Positions 8,593-17,542 are shown, counted from the first letter of the stretch. The stretch: 64,000 bases of DNA from Saccharopolyspora_C sp047200635 (GCF_047200635.1 NZ_JBJZOI010000015.1:1-64000), one strand, 5' to 3'. The notes: a model not told the origin generated them from the letters alone. Program-made: numbers and translations.

Positions 8593-8755
8593 CCGCGTCT
8601 CCCCCGGCCCCGCCGGGAACCGCTCCCGGGCGCCGCCCGCGGATCCGCGCGACCGGGGGCCAGCTCCGAACGACCGGCGGCGGGTGGACTTCCTCGCGAG
8701 GACGCGGAGAGCGCCGCAGATCGGGGTGCCCGACCGCACCGGCGAACGACCGACG

Positions 8756-9262
8756 TCAGGCGTCCGCCGGAGGCAGCGCGCCCTCCCGGCTCACCAGCTG
8801 CTCGAAGGGGCGCAGGTTGGCCAGGGACTCGCCGCGCGACTCGCGCCAGCCCCACTCCCGCCGGATCGCGGTGCTGAAGCCCAGTTCGAGCAGGGTGTTG
8901 AAGTCCCCGTCCGCCGCCTCCAGCACCTGCCCCAGCAGCCGGTCCACCTCCTCGGCGGTCACCGCGTGCAGGCCGACCCGGCCCACCAGGTAGACGTCGC
9001 CGCTGGAATCGATCGTGTAGTGCACGCCGTAGAGCCGGGAGTTGCGGCGCAGCAGGTACCGGTAGACCTCCTCGTGCGCCTCGTCCGGCTGCCTGCACAC
9101 GAAGGCCTCCACGACCAGCGCGTGCTCTGCGACGATCAACCAGCAGTTGGTCTGCAACTTCTTCGTCCCCGGCAACGTCACGAAGAACCGGCCGTCGGAC
9201 TCCCGCCGGTAGTCCAGCTCGGCCGCGTCCAGCGCGGCCCTGATCGTCTCCGCTGCGCTCAC
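8756..9262 (-). CDS. YbjN domain-containing protein (Rv0487-like)
   Basis: A 168-residue cytosolic protein starting GTG at 9262 and overlapping the mshA stop by 4 bases (GTGA). It has the YbjN fold pattern: N-terminal helix AAETIRAALD, strands GRFFVTLPG and NCWLIVAEHALVVEAFV, then ALPPADA at the end. YbjN-type proteins resemble type III secretion chaperones in fold and have no defined enzymatic role. The mshA-YbjN pairing is also seen in M. tuberculosis (Rv0486-Rv0487), so a link to mycothiol or a stress response is possible but unproven. Confidence 0.85.
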   Translation of the reverse strand: MSAAETIRAALDAAELDYRRESDGRFFVTLPGTKKLQTNCWLIVAEHALVVEAFVCRQPDEAHEEVYRYLLRRNSRLYGVHYTIDSSGDVYLVGRVGLHAVTAEEVDRLLGQVLEAADGDFNTLLELGFSTAIRREWGWRESRGESLANLRPFEQLVSREGALPPADA

Positions 9263-10548
9263 GCCGTCTCCTCCGTGTTGAACTGCGAGTGGAACGCTCG
9301 CCGCGCCCGCGCGTAGGTCTCCAGCAGCGCGTCGGTGGTGCGCTCCCAGGAGAACGCCTCGGCGTGCGCCGTGGTTCCGGCCCGCAGCCGCTCCCGCAGC
9401 CCGGTCTCGGCCACCGCCTCCAGCGCCGCCGCCCACTGCCCGGTGCGGTGCCCGTCGACGAGCAGCCCGGAGCGCCCGTCGGCCACCGCGACCGGGAGCC
9501 CGCCGACCGCCGCCGCGACCACGGGAGTACCGCAGGCCTGCGCCTCCAGCGCCACCAGGCCGAAGGACTCGTTGTAGCTGGGCACCGCCACCACGTCCGC
9601 CGCGCGGTAGACGTCGGCCAGCGCCGCACCGCCCTGCGGTGGCAGGAAGCGCACCACGTCGCCGATGCCGAGCTCCCGGGCCAGCTCCCGCAGCGCCTCG
9701 GGGCGTTCCAGCCCGGTCCCCGAAGGTCCGCCCACCACCAGCACCTCCAGCCGGGAGCGCAGTCCCGGCCGGCGCACCAGCAGCTCGGCGGTCGCGCGCA
9801 GCAGCACGTCCGGCGCCTTCAACGGCTGGATGCGGCCGACGAAGGCGAGCACCAGCGCGTCGTCGGCCACCCCGAAGCGCGCGCGGGCCGCCGCGGCGTC
9901 GCCCGGCGCGAACCGGCGCAGGTCCACTCCCGGCGGGATGGTCGCGATCTCCCCGGGGTCCGCGTCGTAGAGCCGGATCAGGTCCTGCGCCTCGACCTCG
10001 GTGTTCGCCACGAGCCGATCCGCCTCGGCGACCACCTGCTCCTCGCCCAGGACCCGCACCCGGGGCTCCGGGGCGTCCCCGGCGGCCAGCGAGGCGTTCT
10101 TCACCTTCGCCAGCGTGTGCGCGGTGTGCACCAGCGGCACGCCCCAGCGCTCCCGGGCGAGCCAGCCGACCTGGCCGGACAGCCAGTAGTGCGAGTGGAC
10201 CAGGTCGTAGAAGCCGGGCTCGTGCCGCGCTTCCGCGCGCAGCGCGCCCGCGGCGAACGCGCACAGCTGCGCCGGGAGCTCGTTCTTGTCCAACCCCTCG
10301 AACGGGCCGGCCACCACGTGCCGCACGGTGACGCCCGGGGCCAGCTCCGCGACCGGGGGGACCTCGGAGGAGGTGGCGCGGGTGAAGATCTCCACCTCGA
10401 CCCCGCGCTCGGCCAGCCGGGTCGAGGTCTGCGCGATGTAGACGTTCATGCCGCCCGCGTCACCGGTCCCGGGCTGCTCCAGCGGCGAGGTGTGCAACGA
10501 GAACACTGCGGCGCGGCGGGGCCGCATCCGGGCGGTGCCAGAAGTCAT
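9259..10548 (-). CDS. mshA: D-inositol-3-phosphate glycosyltransferase MshA
   Basis: A 429-residue GT4-family glycosyltransferase that joins GlcNAc from UDP-GlcNAc to 1L-myo-inositol-1-phosphate, the first step of mycothiol synthesis. Diagnostic segments are SLHTSPLEQPGTGDAGGMNV near the N-terminus, VHSHYWLSG, HTAHTLAKVKN, the hinge VANTEVEAQDLI, the nucleotide site FVGRIQPLKAPDVLL and the EX7E region PSYNESFGLVALEAQACGTP. Length is typical of MshA (about 420-480). Overlap with the YbjN gene suggests an operon. Its promoter lies between 10549 and the terminator at 10730-10762. Confidence 0.95.
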   Translation of the reverse strand: MTSGTARMRPRRAAVFSLHTSPLEQPGTGDAGGMNVYIAQTSTRLAERGVEVEIFTRATSSEVPPVAELAPGVTVRHVVAGPFEGLDKNELPAQLCAFAAGALRAEARHEPGFYDLVHSHYWLSGQVGWLARERWGVPLVHTAHTLAKVKNASLAAGDAPEPRVRVLGEEQVVAEADRLVANTEVEAQDLIRLYDADPGEIATIPPGVDLRRFAPGDAAAARARFGVADDALVLAFVGRIQPLKAPDVLLRATAELLVRRPGLRSRLEVLVVGGPSGTGLERPEALRELARELGIGDVVRFLPPQGGAALADVYRAADVVAVPSYNESFGLVALEAQACGTPVVAAAVGGLPVAVADGRSGLLVDGHRTGQWAAALEAVAETGLRERLRAGTTAHAEAFSWERTTDALLETYARARRAFHSQFNTEETA

Positions 10549-10729
10549 CGACTAGCCCTATCGCAAGCCTTGTCGGGGGCGACCCCGATCCGTTTCGGAC
10601 GCTGTGGATCCGACGCCCGGACGGGGGAGAACATTCCTGGGCACCGGCGCGCGGCGACGAGACGCTACCCGAGCAACGCGCTGAACAGCACCGATGACGA
10701 AGCGCGGGTGATGGTCTTCACACGAGCAC

Positions 10730-10762
10730 GAGGGCCCGCGCGGTCGCACCGCGCGGGCCCTC
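10730..10762 (-). terminator. Strong hairpin terminator of the L,D-transpeptidase gene
   Basis: A perfect 14-bp stem (10730-10743 with 10749-10762) and 5-base loop lies 63 bases past the transpeptidase stop codon, before the mshA promoter region. Confidence 0.75.
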
Positions 10763-10824
10763 GAATCCCGGATCAGCGCCGGATCACCAGCCCCTTCGAG
10801 CGGGACGGGTGCACCGGAGGCGGG

Positions 10825-12000
10825 TCACAGAGCGGACTTCTGCGTCCACTGCTGCCAGTCGAGCATCCAGTCGTAGACGTCGTAGCGGGGTTCCATCGTG
10901 GTCACCGCACCGGTGACCTCGATCGGGTCACCGATCATCGCGCTGTCGAAGTAGGCCTTCGCATCGGCCTCGCTCAGGTTGATGCAGCCGTGCGAGGTGT
11001 TGACCTTGCCGAGGTTGGCGCGGTTCTCCTCGTTCTCGTGGATGAACTCGCCGTGGTTGGACATCCGCACGGCCCACTTCTTCTCCACGTCCGTGTAGCC
11101 GTAGCGCGGGTTGTCCATGATCTCGACGGGGTTCATCTCCATCACCATGTACGTGCCGTTCGGCGTGTTCAGCTCCGGGTCGTGGTCCTTGCCGTAGCTC
11201 GCCGCGTAGCTGGCGACCTGCTGACCCTTCCGCTCGACGACCATCTGGTGCGTGGAGGCGTCCGCCTTGACGATCTGCGCGCGGCCGATGGAGAACTTCG
11301 TGGTCAGGTCGGAACGGCCGTACTCGCCCTCGCCGTAGTCCACGCCGTACAGGTTCGCGTCCACCTCGACCTGCGTGTTCGCGGGCCAGTACTCCTTGGG
11401 CCGCCAGTCCACCTGGGTGTCCGAGAGCCACGCCCAGGCGCCCTCGACCGGCACGGAGGTGCGCACCTCCAGGGCGCGCTCGGCGGCGGCCCTGTCGGTG
11501 ACCGCGGAGTCGAACTTGACGCTGACCGGCATCGCGATGCCGACCTCGCTGTGGTCGGTCGGGTTGATCGTGGCGCGAACGGTCCGCTCCGGGGAAACGG
11601 TGGTGAAGCTGCCCTGCACCGGGACGCTCTTGCCGTCGGTGCCGGTGGCCTCCCCGGACCAGGTGTAGGTCTTGCCGTAGCCGAGCTGCTCCCCGGCCGT
11701 CCAGCTGCGGCCGTCGGGGGCCAGCTCGCCCTCGACCTCCTTGCCGTCGCCGTTGGTGAGCGCGACCTCCTCGAGCTCACCGCCCTCCACGGTGGCCTTG
11801 ATCGGAGCCGCGGGGTTCACGTCGGAGCCGCCGCCGGGTTCCAGGTGCACCTTGGCCTTCGGGGCCTGCGCCTGGGCACCGGCCCCGCCACCACCCGAGG
11901 GCTGCGATCCGCACCCCGACACCAGCAGCACGGCCGCCAGCGCTGCCGCCAACGCAGTCCACAGCAGCCGTACCCGCGACCGACTCACCCTGCTCAGCAC
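10825..12000 (-). CDS. L,D-transpeptidase, lipoprotein (LprQ-like)
   Basis: A 391-residue exported lipoprotein. A basic N-terminus and hydrophobic helix end in the lipobox LLVSGC (lipidated Cys about residue 30). Two Ig-like domains follow (about 50-250), then a YkuD catalytic domain with HGEFIH and SHGCINLSE, nucleophile Cys339. It forms 3-3 peptidoglycan crosslinks outside the membrane. The C-terminal PRYDVYDWMLDWQQW segment is the cap seen in mycobacterial Ldt enzymes. M. tuberculosis has lprQ between murB and mshA; here a trypsin-like gene is inserted between it and murB. It has its own terminator and probably its own promoter in 12001-12285. Confidence 0.92.
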   Translation of the reverse strand: MLSRVSRSRVRLLWTALAAALAAVLLVSGCGSQPSGGGGAGAQAQAPKAKVHLEPGGGSDVNPAAPIKATVEGGELEEVALTNGDGKEVEGELAPDGRSWTAGEQLGYGKTYTWSGEATGTDGKSVPVQGSFTTVSPERTVRATINPTDHSEVGIAMPVSVKFDSAVTDRAAAERALEVRTSVPVEGAWAWLSDTQVDWRPKEYWPANTQVEVDANLYGVDYGEGEYGRSDLTTKFSIGRAQIVKADASTHQMVVERKGQQVASYAASYGKDHDPELNTPNGTYMVMEMNPVEIMDNPRYGYTDVEKKWAVRMSNHGEFIHENEENRANLGKVNTSHGCINLSEADAKAYFDSAMIGDPIEVTGAVTTMEPRYDVYDWMLDWQQWTQKSAL

Positions 12001-12285
12001 TCCTTGACCTCGATCCCGTTCCGACGTGTTCTCGCTACCCGAAGACGTGCGGCACCCCGAAAAGATGTCGCCGCTCGACAGTGTGTCGTGTCACAGCATC
12101 TTCGCCGCAGGTGCCCCCGGCCTGCCGGGAGAGCACGATCGAGCGGGTCGAGATCGGTGCACGCGGCCGTGACCAGCGCGAAGCGCCGGATCGAGCGAGG
12201 AGCGGCCGCCGCCCGCCGCCGGACCGCGCGCGGATCGCCCGCAGCGCGTCCCGCGACCGTGGGGCAACTCACCGCACCTCCGCGA

Positions 12286-13299
12286 TCACACCTGGAGTTG
12301 GCGGTGCACCACGCACAGCTCCACGTCGAGCTCGGCGAGCACGTCCGCGATGGGGCTGGCGAAGCCGGTCATCCCGCTGCGGGTGCCCGCGAACAGCAGC
12401 CCCACGATCCGCCCGTCGTGGTTGACCACCGCGCCACCGGCGTCCCCGAACCGCAGGAAGGCGCCATCGGCGGCGGGGCTGTCGATGCGGATCTGCTCGC
12501 GCAGCACCCGGATGCCGAGCGCGGCCCCGTGATCGATCCGCAGCGTGGCGTCCACCGAGGTCACCACCCCGCTCGTCACGCCGCTGCCGTAGCCGCGCTT
12601 GCGGACCTGTTCACCCGGGTAGGCGGCGCACTGCCCCGTCACCGGTCCGATGCCCGGGATCACCGGGGAGTGCGCGACGCCGCGCCCCAGCGTCACGGCC
12701 GCCGCGTCCACCCGGCCGGAGAGCGCGCCCCGGGCCAGATCCGCGTAGACGTGCCCGGTGTCCGGGTCGACCATCCGGTCGCCGACCGCCCAGCCGTCGT
12801 CCAGGCAGGCCACGTCGAACGTCGTCAGCCCCATCGTCGCGACCGTCGGCGGATGCCCGACGACGAGCGCGCCGAGCGTTCCGGTCCGCCGGTAGCGGCC
12901 CGGGTACCGGGCGTCCGGCGGCGCGAGCTGGACCGACCGGCAGGGCGAGAGCCCGTCGCCGCCTGCCACCGCGCCGACGTGCTCGAAACCGCGGCCGCGC
13001 AACGCCACCGACTCCTCGGCGCCGGTGTGCACGTGCTGCAGCAGGGGCTTCTCCTCCACCACGTCGGTCGGAATGCCGAGCACGTCCGTTGGGATGTGGG
13101 TGCCGGGCCAGACCCGGTCCGGGGGACGTTTGCGCGCGACCGAGACGACGATTGCCTGCTCACCGGTGAAGCGCCCGTTGGTGCGCTTGCCTCCGATGTC
13201 GACAGCCGTGACTCCCGGGAGGTCCAGCAGCTGGTCCTCCACGGCGCGCTTGATCGGCCTGATGACCGCTCTGTCCCGAAGTTCCCTGATGCTGAGCAT
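12286..13299 (-). CDS. Trypsin-fold protein with lost catalytic His and Ser (pseudoprotease)
   Basis: A 337-residue cytosolic protein in an S1-like serine protease family in which the usual motifs are LTNFHV and GDSGG. Here the first reads MGLTTFDVAC with Asp162 where the His belongs, and the second reads FGDAGGAVV with Ala287 in place of Ser. The middle Asp region (GRVDAAAVTLGR) is kept. There is no signal peptide. The N-terminal half (LPGVTAVDIGGKRTNG) is the domain that often precedes such a trypsin fold in actinomycetes. I infer loss of proteolysis with retention of a binding role. Start is ATG 13299. It lies between murB and the L,D-transpeptidase on the same strand. Confidence 0.7.
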   Translation of the reverse strand: MLSIRELRDRAVIRPIKRAVEDQLLDLPGVTAVDIGGKRTNGRFTGEQAIVVSVARKRPPDRVWPGTHIPTDVLGIPTDVVEEKPLLQHVHTGAEESVALRGRGFEHVGAVAGGDGLSPCRSVQLAPPDARYPGRYRRTGTLGALVVGHPPTVATMGLTTFDVACLDDGWAVGDRMVDPDTGHVYADLARGALSGRVDAAAVTLGRGVAHSPVIPGIGPVTGQCAAYPGEQVRKRGYGSGVTSGVVTSVDATLRIDHGAALGIRVLREQIRIDSPAADGAFLRFGDAGGAVVNHDGRIVGLLFAGTRSGMTGFASPIADVLAELDVELCVVHRQLQV

Positions 13300-13445
13300 G
13301 GCGGCCCCCTCCAGCTACCATTTAACACTCAGGGTTAAGTAATAGTCACGAAGAGTCACCCTTCCGGCCGGACGGCCGCGGGTGGTCCCGGCGCGGACAT
13401 CGCCGGACGAGCCGGATTCGAGTAGCGCGAGCCGAGGAGCGGGGC

Positions 13446-14537
13446 TCAGAGCGAACAGTCCACCAGGACCGGCTCCGGCGCCAGCGACACGCCGAACGTC
13501 GAACTCACACCATCGCGCACTTCGCGCGCCAGCGCCAGCAGGTCTTCCGTGCTCGCCGCTCCCCGGTTCGTCAGCGCCAGGGTGTGCTTGCCGGACAGCG
13601 CGGTGCGCCCGCCCGGGCCGGAGTGCCCCTTTCCGAAGCCCGCGCGGTCGATCAACCAGGCAGCGGACAGCTTGGTGCGCCCACCGGCGGCCGGGTACTG
13701 CGGAACCTTCACGTCCGGCCCCGCGTGCGCCGCGATCAGCTCCAGCACCCCGGGGAGCTCGTCGGCGTCGACGACGGGGTTGGTGAAGAAGGAACCCGCG
13801 CTCCAGGTGTCGTGGTCCTCGGGGTCGAGCACCATGCCCTTCGCGCGCCGTAAGCGCAGCACGGCCTCGCGGACCTCGGCCACGTCCACCCGCGCCCCCG
13901 GCTGCACGCCGAGCTCCCGCGCGAGTTCCGCGTACCGGATCGGCGCGGACTGCCCGCCGTCGCGCAGCAGGTAGCGGGCGCGCAGCACCACCGCGTCCGC
14001 GGTGTGCTTGAGGACGCTGCCCCGGTAGACCAGCCCGAGATCGTCCGCCAGCACGGTGCGGATCCGCCCGGAGTGCCGGTCCAGCAGGTCCACCGAGACC
14101 AGCATCTCGGAGATCTCCACGCCGTAGGCGCCGACGTTCTGCACCGGGGTGGCCCCGGTGAGCCCGGGGATGCCGGAGAGGCACTCCAGGTTCCCGAGTC
14201 CCTGGTGGACGGTGTCGGCGACGACGACGTCCCAGTCCTCACCGGCTTCGACGGTCAGCTGCACGAACCCGTCGACGATGTCGTAGCGCCGGCCTCGGGT
14301 GGCGATCCGCACCACCCGGCCGTCGAAGCCCTCGTCGGCGACGACGAGGTTGGACCCGCCGCCGAGGACGAGGACCCGCTGCCCGGTCGCGTCGGACTCC
14401 CGGACCAGCTCCGCGAGCTGATCGGGGTGTTCGGCCGAGACGAACTCGGTCGCGGGCCCGCCCAGCCGCAGCGTGGTGTGGCCGGACAGGGGTCGCGGCG
14501 CCGACGCGCCGTCGCGGGTTCCTTCGGTGCCGGACAT
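13446..14537 (-). CDS. murB: UDP-N-acetylmuramate dehydrogenase
   Basis: A 363-residue FAD enzyme reducing UDP-GlcNAc-enolpyruvate to UDP-MurNAc with NADPH in the cytosol. The FAD-binding segments LVLGGGSNLVVADEGFDG and GIPGLTGATPVQNVGAYGVE are visible, as are the catalytic Ser in SAGSFFTNPVV and a C-terminal Glu (APEPVLVD). Start choice is uncertain: ATG 14537 gives the usual MurB N-terminus (LSGHTTLRLGGPA); an in-frame GTG at 14549 is the alternative and neither has a strong ribosome site. It is divergent from the DUF2505 gene across a 37-bp gap, so the promoters must overlap. Confidence 0.93.
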   Translation of the reverse strand: MSGTEGTRDGASAPRPLSGHTTLRLGGPATEFVSAEHPDQLAELVRESDATGQRVLVLGGGSNLVVADEGFDGRVVRIATRGRRYDIVDGFVQLTVEAGEDWDVVVADTVHQGLGNLECLSGIPGLTGATPVQNVGAYGVEISEMLVSVDLLDRHSGRIRTVLADDLGLVYRGSVLKHTADAVVLRARYLLRDGGQSAPIRYAELARELGVQPGARVDVAEVREAVLRLRRAKGMVLDPEDHDTWSAGSFFTNPVVDADELPGVLELIAAHAGPDVKVPQYPAAGGRTKLSAAWLIDRAGFGKGHSGPGGRTALSGKHTLALTNRGAASTEDLLALAREVRDGVSSTFGVSLAPEPVLVDCSL

Positions 14538-14574
14538 CGAGGGGTTCACGATTGCCAAAGGTAACCTTCCGCCC

Positions 14575-15093
14575 ATGGGACGCCGCATCGAGCACCGCAG
14601 CACCTCCGAGTGGCCCGCATCGCAGGTGCATGCGGCGCTCATCGACATCGCCTATCTGCGGGAACGGCTGGCCGAGCTCGGCGGGAGCCGCCACGAGCTC
14701 GTCGAGCACGCCGTGGACGGTTCGGCGGTGCGGTTCCAGGTCCGCCAGGGCGTGCGCAGGAGCTCGCTGCCGCCGGTGGCGCGGACCGTGGCCGGGGCCG
14801 GCGACCTCGTGATCGATCGAAGCGAGTCGTGGCGGTGCGAGCAGGACGGGGTCTACTCCGGGGAGATCGCGGCCGAGGTGGCCGGGGCTCCCTGCACCAT
14901 CGCGGGCTCGATGTGGCTGCGCGACCTCGACGGCGTGGCCGGTGCGAGCGAGCTGGTCGTCGAGGGCCAGGTGCGGGTGAACGTCCCCTTCGTCGGCGGG
15001 AAGCTGGAGGACCTCGTCGCCGATCAGGTCCAGAAGCTGCTGGCGGCCGAGGAGCGCTTCACGACCGAGTGGCTCGCCCGCGAGCGGTCCTGA
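14575..15093 (+). CDS. DUF2505 domain protein (Rv0481c-like)
   Basis: A 172-residue protein in the DUF2505 family, which is related to the SRPBCC/START ligand-binding fold. Visible features are an N-terminal RIEHRSTSEWPASQVHAAL strand-helix, alternating beta strands in the middle (VRFQVRQGVRR, WRCEQDGVYSG) and a C-terminal amphipathic helix LEDLVADQVQKLLAAEERF. No signal peptide or membrane segment. The homologue Rv0481c is divergent from murB in M. tuberculosis, so the head-to-head pairing is conserved. Function is unknown; binding of a hydrophobic ligand is an inference from the fold. Confidence 0.8.
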   Translation: MGRRIEHRSTSEWPASQVHAALIDIAYLRERLAELGGSRHELVEHAVDGSAVRFQVRQGVRRSSLPPVARTVAGAGDLVIDRSESWRCEQDGVYSGEIAAEVAGAPCTIAGSMWLRDLDGVAGASELVVEGQVRVNVPFVGGKLEDLVADQVQKLLAAEERFTTEWLARERS

Positions 15094-15142
15094 ACCCGAT
15101 GCGCCGCACCACCGGGACGACTGGCACGTCCGGGCCGCGCGG

Positions 15143-16000
15143 GTGAACGCGCCGCGCAAGCGGGCGCCCCGGCTCGCGGCAGGCCGGGCGCGCGCGCTGG
15201 GCGTGCCCACCAGGGGGACCACGAACCCGAACCGGCTGCGCCGGGTGGACCGCTGGATCGCGGGCACCCCCTGGGTCGCGCGGGCGCTGACGGGAGCGGC
15301 GGATCCGCTGGTCATCGACCTCGGCTACGGCGCGACCCCGATCACCACCGTCGAGCTGGCGGCCCGGCTGCGCCCGGTGCGCGCCGACGCGCGCGTGTTC
15401 GGGCTGGAGATCGACGCCGATCGGGTGGCCGCGGGCAGAGCCGTCGCCGACCCGCCCGCGCTGGAGTTCCGCCGCGGCGGCTTCGAGCTCGCCGGGCTGG
15501 CGGCGGGCATCGGCGGCGCGGACGGGCCGGCGCTGGTGCGCGCGCTCAACGTGCTGCGCCAGTACACCGAGCAGGAGGCGTGGAAGGCCTGGGAGGAGCT
15601 GCGCGGCAGGCTCGCCCCGGAGGGACTGCTCGTCGAGGGGACCTGCGACGAGATCGGGCGGCGCTGCTGCTGGGTCGCGCTGGACCGCTCCGGGCCGCGA
15701 ACGCTGACGCTGTCCTGCCTGCCCTCGAACCTGGAGCGCCCCTCCGACCTCGCGGAGCGGCTGCCGAAGACGCTCATCCACCGCAACGTCCCCGGCGAGC
15801 GGGTGCACGCGCTGTTCACCGACCTGGACGCCTGCTGGGCGCGCGCGGCGACCCCGTTCGGGCCGCGGGCGCGCTGGGCGGAGTCGGTCCGGTCGCTCGC
15901 CGGCCTCGGCTGGCCGGTGCGGGACCGGCCGAAGCGCTGGCGGCTCGGCGAGCTGACCGTGGACTGGGCGGCGGTCGCCCCGTTGCCGGATGGCGGCTGA
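15143..16000 (+). CDS. Class I SAM-dependent methyltransferase
   Basis: A 285-residue protein from GTG 15143. The SAM-binding motif I region reads LVIDLGYGATPITTVELA (about 56-73), followed by an acidic strand end FGLEIDADRVAAG. The N-terminus is basic (RKRAPRLAAGRARA). The C-terminal part contains SCLPSNLERPSDLAERLPK and is specific to this small actinobacterial family. The substrate is unknown. It sits 49 bp after the DUF2505 gene and about 53 bp before purU on the same strand, so all three may be one transcript. Confidence 0.75.
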   Translation: MNAPRKRAPRLAAGRARALGVPTRGTTNPNRLRRVDRWIAGTPWVARALTGAADPLVIDLGYGATPITTVELAARLRPVRADARVFGLEIDADRVAAGRAVADPPALEFRRGGFELAGLAAGIGGADGPALVRALNVLRQYTEQEAWKAWEELRGRLAPEGLLVEGTCDEIGRRCCWVALDRSGPRTLTLSCLPSNLERPSDLAERLPKTLIHRNVPGERVHALFTDLDACWARAATPFGPRARWAESVRSLAGLGWPVRDRPKRWRLGELTVDWAAVAPLPDGG

Positions 16001-16053
16001 GCTGGGGCGAGTCGCCGGACGCGCCGGCGGATGCGGTGCGATACTTCCCGACC

Positions 16054-16923
16054 GTGTCCACTCGTCGTTACGTCCTCACCCTCGGCTGCCCGGACCGCAC
16101 GGGCATCGTGGCGCGCATCGCCTCGTTCCTCGCCGACCACGGCGGTTGGATCGTGGAGGCCGGATATCACACCGATGCCGAGACGGGGTGGTTCTTCACC
16201 CGCCAGGAGGTGCGGGCGGACTCGCTGCCCTTCGCCCCGGACGAGCTGCGCGAGCGCTTCGGCCGCATCGCGGCGGAGCTGGGCACGACGAACTGGCGGG
16301 TGACCGACACGGCCGAGCGGCGCCGGGTCGTGCTGCTGGTCTCGCGCGAAGGGCACTGCCTGCACGACCTGCTCGGGCGGGTCTCCTCCGGGGAGCTGGA
16401 CGTGGACCTGCGCGCCGTCATCGGCAACCACCCGCGGCTGCGCGCGATCACCGAGGCGCACGGGGTCCCGTTCCACCACGTGCCGTTTCCCGCCGGGGGC
16501 GATCCGGCTGCCAAGGAGAGCGCGTTCCACGAGGTGCGGGCGCTGGTCGACCGCCACGACCCGCACGCGATCGTGCTGGCGCGGTTCATGCAGATCGTGC
16601 CGCCCGCCGCGTGCGAGGAGTGGGCGGGCCGGGCGCTGAACATCCACCACAGCTTCCTGCCCTCGTTCGCGGGGGCGCGCCCGTACCACCAGGCCCACGA
16701 GCGCGGGGTGAAGCTGGTGGGGGCGACGTGCCACTACGTCACGCCGGAGCTGGACGCGGGGCCGATCGTCGAGCAGGACGTGATCCGGGTCGATCACACC
16801 GACTCGGCCGCCGACATGGTCCGCAAGGGGCGGGACATCGAGAAGGTGGTGCTGGCCCGCGGGCTGCGCGCGCACCTGGAGGACAGGGTCCTGGTGCACG
16901 CCCGGCGGACGGTGGTGTTCTGA
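16054..16923 (+). CDS. purU: Formyltetrahydrofolate deformylase PurU
   Basis: A 289-residue enzyme hydrolysing 10-formyl-THF to THF and formate, balancing the one-carbon pool. The N-terminal ACT domain (VLTLGCPDRTGIVARIASFL, about 7-26) is followed by a formyltransferase domain with ALNIHHSFLPSF (Asn/His of the active site) and TPELDAGPIVEQD (catalytic Asp). Start is GTG at 16054, chosen because the protein family begins just before the ACT strand; the frame is open upstream through the methyltransferase gene. It converges with the YbaK-family gene with only 13 bp between the stops. Confidence 0.95.
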   Translation: MSTRRYVLTLGCPDRTGIVARIASFLADHGGWIVEAGYHTDAETGWFFTRQEVRADSLPFAPDELRERFGRIAAELGTTNWRVTDTAERRRVVLLVSREGHCLHDLLGRVSSGELDVDLRAVIGNHPRLRAITEAHGVPFHHVPFPAGGDPAAKESAFHEVRALVDRHDPHAIVLARFMQIVPPAACEEWAGRALNIHHSFLPSFAGARPYHQAHERGVKLVGATCHYVTPELDAGPIVEQDVIRVDHTDSAADMVRKGRDIEKVVLARGLRAHLEDRVLVHARRTVVF

Positions 16924-16936
16924 CCGGGGTGGTGCG

Positions 16937-17509
16937 CTAGCCGGAGGCGCCCGTGCGGGCCAGGCCGTCGAGGACCTCGGCGCCGGGCAGCCGGGCCAGC
17001 ACCGCGCCGGGAGCGATCAGCTTGCCGCGCCGCAGCCCGCTGCCGATCACCACCGCCGGGGCCTCCGCCACCGCGGTGTCCACCAGCAGCGGCCAGCCCC
17101 CGGGCAACCCGAACGGGGTGATCCCGCCGTACTCCATCGCGGTCAGCGCCACGGCGTCCTCCATCGGCGCGAACGAGGCCTTCCGCACGTCGAGGCGCCG
17201 CTTGACCACGCCGTTGACGTCGGCGCGCGTGGTGGCGAGCACCAAGCAGGCCGCGTGGCGCTGCTCGCCTCCGCGCTTGCCCGCCACGACCACGCAGTTC
17301 GCGGACAGCTCCAGCGGGGAGGCGTGCTCGGCGCAGAAGGCGGCGGTGTCGGCGAGCTCCGGGTCGATCTCGGCGACCCCGACCCGCGCGGCCTCGGCCG
17401 CGGGCAGCTCCGCCACGGCCGCGCGCACCGGGCCGGCCAGCAGCTCGGGTCGCTCCAGCGCGGGCACGACGGCGAGGGTTCCGGCGGCGGGCGACCAGTC
17501 AACAGCCAT
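16937..17509 (-). CDS. YbaK/EbsC family aminoacyl-tRNA deacylase-like protein
   Basis: A 190-residue protein with the YbaK/ProX editing-domain pattern: a Lys-bearing strand NCVVVAGKRGG, then VNGVVKRRLDVRKASFAPME and the MEYGGITPFGLPG loop. Family members hydrolyse mischarged aminoacyl-tRNA such as Cys- or Ala-tRNA(Pro). Substrate here is unproven. It is slightly longer at the N-terminus than E. coli YbaK (about 159). Adjacent to the alpha/beta hydrolase gene on the same strand, 33 bp away. Confidence 0.85.
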   Translation of the reverse strand: MAVDWSPAAGTLAVVPALERPELLAGPVRAAVAELPAAEAARVGVAEIDPELADTAAFCAEHASPLELSANCVVVAGKRGGEQRHAACLVLATTRADVNGVVKRRLDVRKASFAPMEDAVALTAMEYGGITPFGLPGGWPLLVDTAVAEAPAVVIGSGLRRGKLIAPGAVLARLPGAEVLDGLARTGASG

Positions 17510-17542
17510 CCGCCGACGATACGAGCGCGGCGCCGGCCGGGA

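Larger units (their letters stand above)
7923..8755. other. Long intergenic region between YbjN gene and gpmA
   Basis: This 833-bp stretch has no convincing coding frame on either strand. It holds a 14-bp palindromic site and two long perfect inverted repeats, annotated separately, and presumably the gpmA promoter near its left end. It contains AT-richer sequence around 8200-8350. I tested it for a tRNA fold without success. Confidence 0.5.

Noticed and set aside
8500..8600. A tRNA-like stretch with GGTTCG and a long stem
   Set aside because: No acceptor, D-arm and anticodon arrangement could be folded on either strand; only simple hairpins are present.
9289..13338. A 1349-codon open frame on the plus strand opposite mshA, the L,D-transpeptidase and the trypsin-like gene
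   Set aside because: It is antisense to well-identified genes, its product is Arg/His/Gly/Pro-rich with no domain, and such long antisense frames are expected at this GC content.
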